NCBI GenBank assembly: GCA_025457985.1
Contig: JALOTI010000343.1
Span: 1 to 7,165, forward strand
Length of the DNA stretch: 7,165 bases
Direction: 5' to 3'
DNA from: Leptospira sp.
GTDB lineage: Bacteria > Spirochaetota > Leptospiria > Leptospirales > Leptospiraceae
In this document: positions 6,417 to 7,165 of the stretch, one piece after another
Position numbering within the stretch: position 1 is the first letter of the stretch
How the letters are laid out: every line of letters starts with the position of its first letter
Program-made: the position numbers and the translations under genes
Notes under the pieces: model-generated
Databases searched by the model: none
The model's input: the letters and a program-made list of their open reading frames with translations, nothing else
Told to the model about the DNA's origin: nothing

Positions 6417-7165
6417 ATGTAGAAAACTTTAAGTCGATCAATGCAGAACTGAATGAAATTTCTGGTAAAAATAAAAAAGGTCAGATCTTTATTGATAACC
6501 TCCATTCGCCTTATATTAAATTTGATCAAAAAACATCCAAAAAAAGAAAAGACGGCAGTCAAAGCTACGATTATTATAACGCTAAAGTTGATGGTCGGGA
6601 AATTATTGATAGTATGTTTATGGCAATAACATACGATGTTGGTCGGAAGTTTCCAAGCTACGCATTAAAAAAAATTGAAAAACATTTAGGCCTTGTTGAC
6701 GACAGTCGTATTGAGTGGGATTTTGAAAAGAATTCAGTAGAAAAAACGTGTCAGTACGACATAATGTGGGATCAGTTCTGCAAATATTGCGAAACCGACA
6801 GCGACAGCCCCATAAAAATGTTTGATATAATGGCACCAAGCCTTTTCTATATGAATCAATCTATTCCTAAAAAGTTTCAACAAATGGTAAATGAGGCCAC
6901 AGGAAGTCAGATCGATAGTTTCATGATTAGAGCATACCTTCAGGATGGTTACTCTCAGCCAAAGACTAGCAATAAGGTTGAGTTTGAAGGAGCCATATCT
7001 ATGGGCATACCTGGCGTTTACAAAAATGTCAGAAAGGCCGACGTTGCCTCCCTGTACCCTTCAATTATGAGACAGTATAAGATCTATCCAAAAGATAAAG
7101 ATCCTAACCGGTATTTTCTAAAAAGCTTAGACTATTTTACAGAACAACGCCTTGCTGATAAAAAG
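6413..7165 (+). CDS. Family B DNA polymerase, partial (lacks the usual N-terminus; 3' end outside window)
   Basis: The frame runs 251 codons from ATG 6413 to the window end without a stop. Motif A of family B polymerases is clear at residues 210-218 (DVASLYPSI), preceded by FEGAISMGIPGVYKNV. It should carry the first catalytic metal-binding Asp (D210). Upstream, GREIIDS (61-67), SYALKKIEKHLGL (82-94) and an Exo III-like Y125-x3-D129 match the later part of a 3'-5' exonuclease domain. The Exo I (DxE) and Exo II (Nx2-3FD) motifs that should precede these are missing. An in-frame TAA (6407-6409) sits just before the ATG, so they cannot lie further upstream in this frame. The start has no Shine-Dalgarno sequence and overlaps the galactosidase stop as ATGA. 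The gene is likely N-terminally truncated, or uses a partner for proofreading. Such polymerases occur in phages and some bacteria. Motifs B and C lie beyond the window, so activity cannot be judged. Confidence 0.8.
   Translation, partial: MNVENFKSINAELNEISGKNKKGQIFIDNLHSPYIKFDQKTSKKRKDGSQSYDYYNAKVDGREIIDSMFMAITYDVGRKFPSYALKKIEKHLGLVDDSRIEWDFEKNSVEKTCQYDIMWDQFCKYCETDSDSPIKMFDIMAPSLFYMNQSIPKKFQQMVNEATGSQIDSFMIRAYLQDGYSQPKTSNKVEFEGAISMGIPGVYKNVRKADVASLYPSIMRQYKIYPKDKDPNRYFLKSLDYFTEQRLADKK

Noticed and set aside
6338..6839. Minus-strand frames of 73-74 codons opposite the GH42 end and the polymerase.
   Set aside because: They are antisense to supported genes and their low-complexity, Phe- and Arg-rich translations have no recognisable family.

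Overview
The window most resembles the chromosome of a Leptospira-like spirochaete. That placement rests on the AT-rich composition, the protein style and the tightly packed genes, not on a database match. It holds a leftward housekeeping operon (about 329-4400), a rightward beta-galactosidase gene (4434-6416), and an incomplete gene at each edge.

Layout from left to right. (1) 2-328, plus strand: the C-terminal part of an alkaline-phosphatase-superfamily enzyme with the metal-binding TADHG motif. It seems to stop early and directly abuts the next gene, tail to tail. (2) 329-4400, minus strand, transcribed right to left as hslO (Hsp33) > tsaE > tsaB > rnr (RNase R). The genes overlap by ATGA or lie a few bases apart. 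TsaB and TsaE serve tRNA t6A37 modification, RNase R degrades structured RNA, and Hsp33 is a redox-activated chaperone. The common theme is translation and RNA or protein quality control. (3) 4434-6416, plus strand: a full-length, cytoplasmic GH42 beta-galactosidase, divergent from the operon. (4) 6413-7165, plus strand: a family B DNA polymerase running off the right edge. It overlaps the galactosidase stop codon by 4 nt and lacks the N-terminal exonuclease motifs.

The main observation is that several genes are not intact. RNase R is split into an RNA-binding half and a catalytic half in different frames. Hsp33 loses its frame just before its zinc-binding domain, which is still readable in another frame down to an ATGA overlap with tsaE. 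In Hsp33, roughly 30-40 linker residues also appear to be missing, which points to a real deletion rather than a single miscalled base. The phosphatase appears truncated at its 3' end and the polymerase at its 5' end, both at the borders of the intact block. Whether this reflects gene decay, true gene splitting, rearrangement or assembly error cannot be decided from the window alone. I see no RNA genes, insertion sequences, CRISPR arrays or convincing intrinsic terminators. I also see no clearly undescribed system; the orphan polymerase at the right edge is the best lead to an accessory or mobile region.
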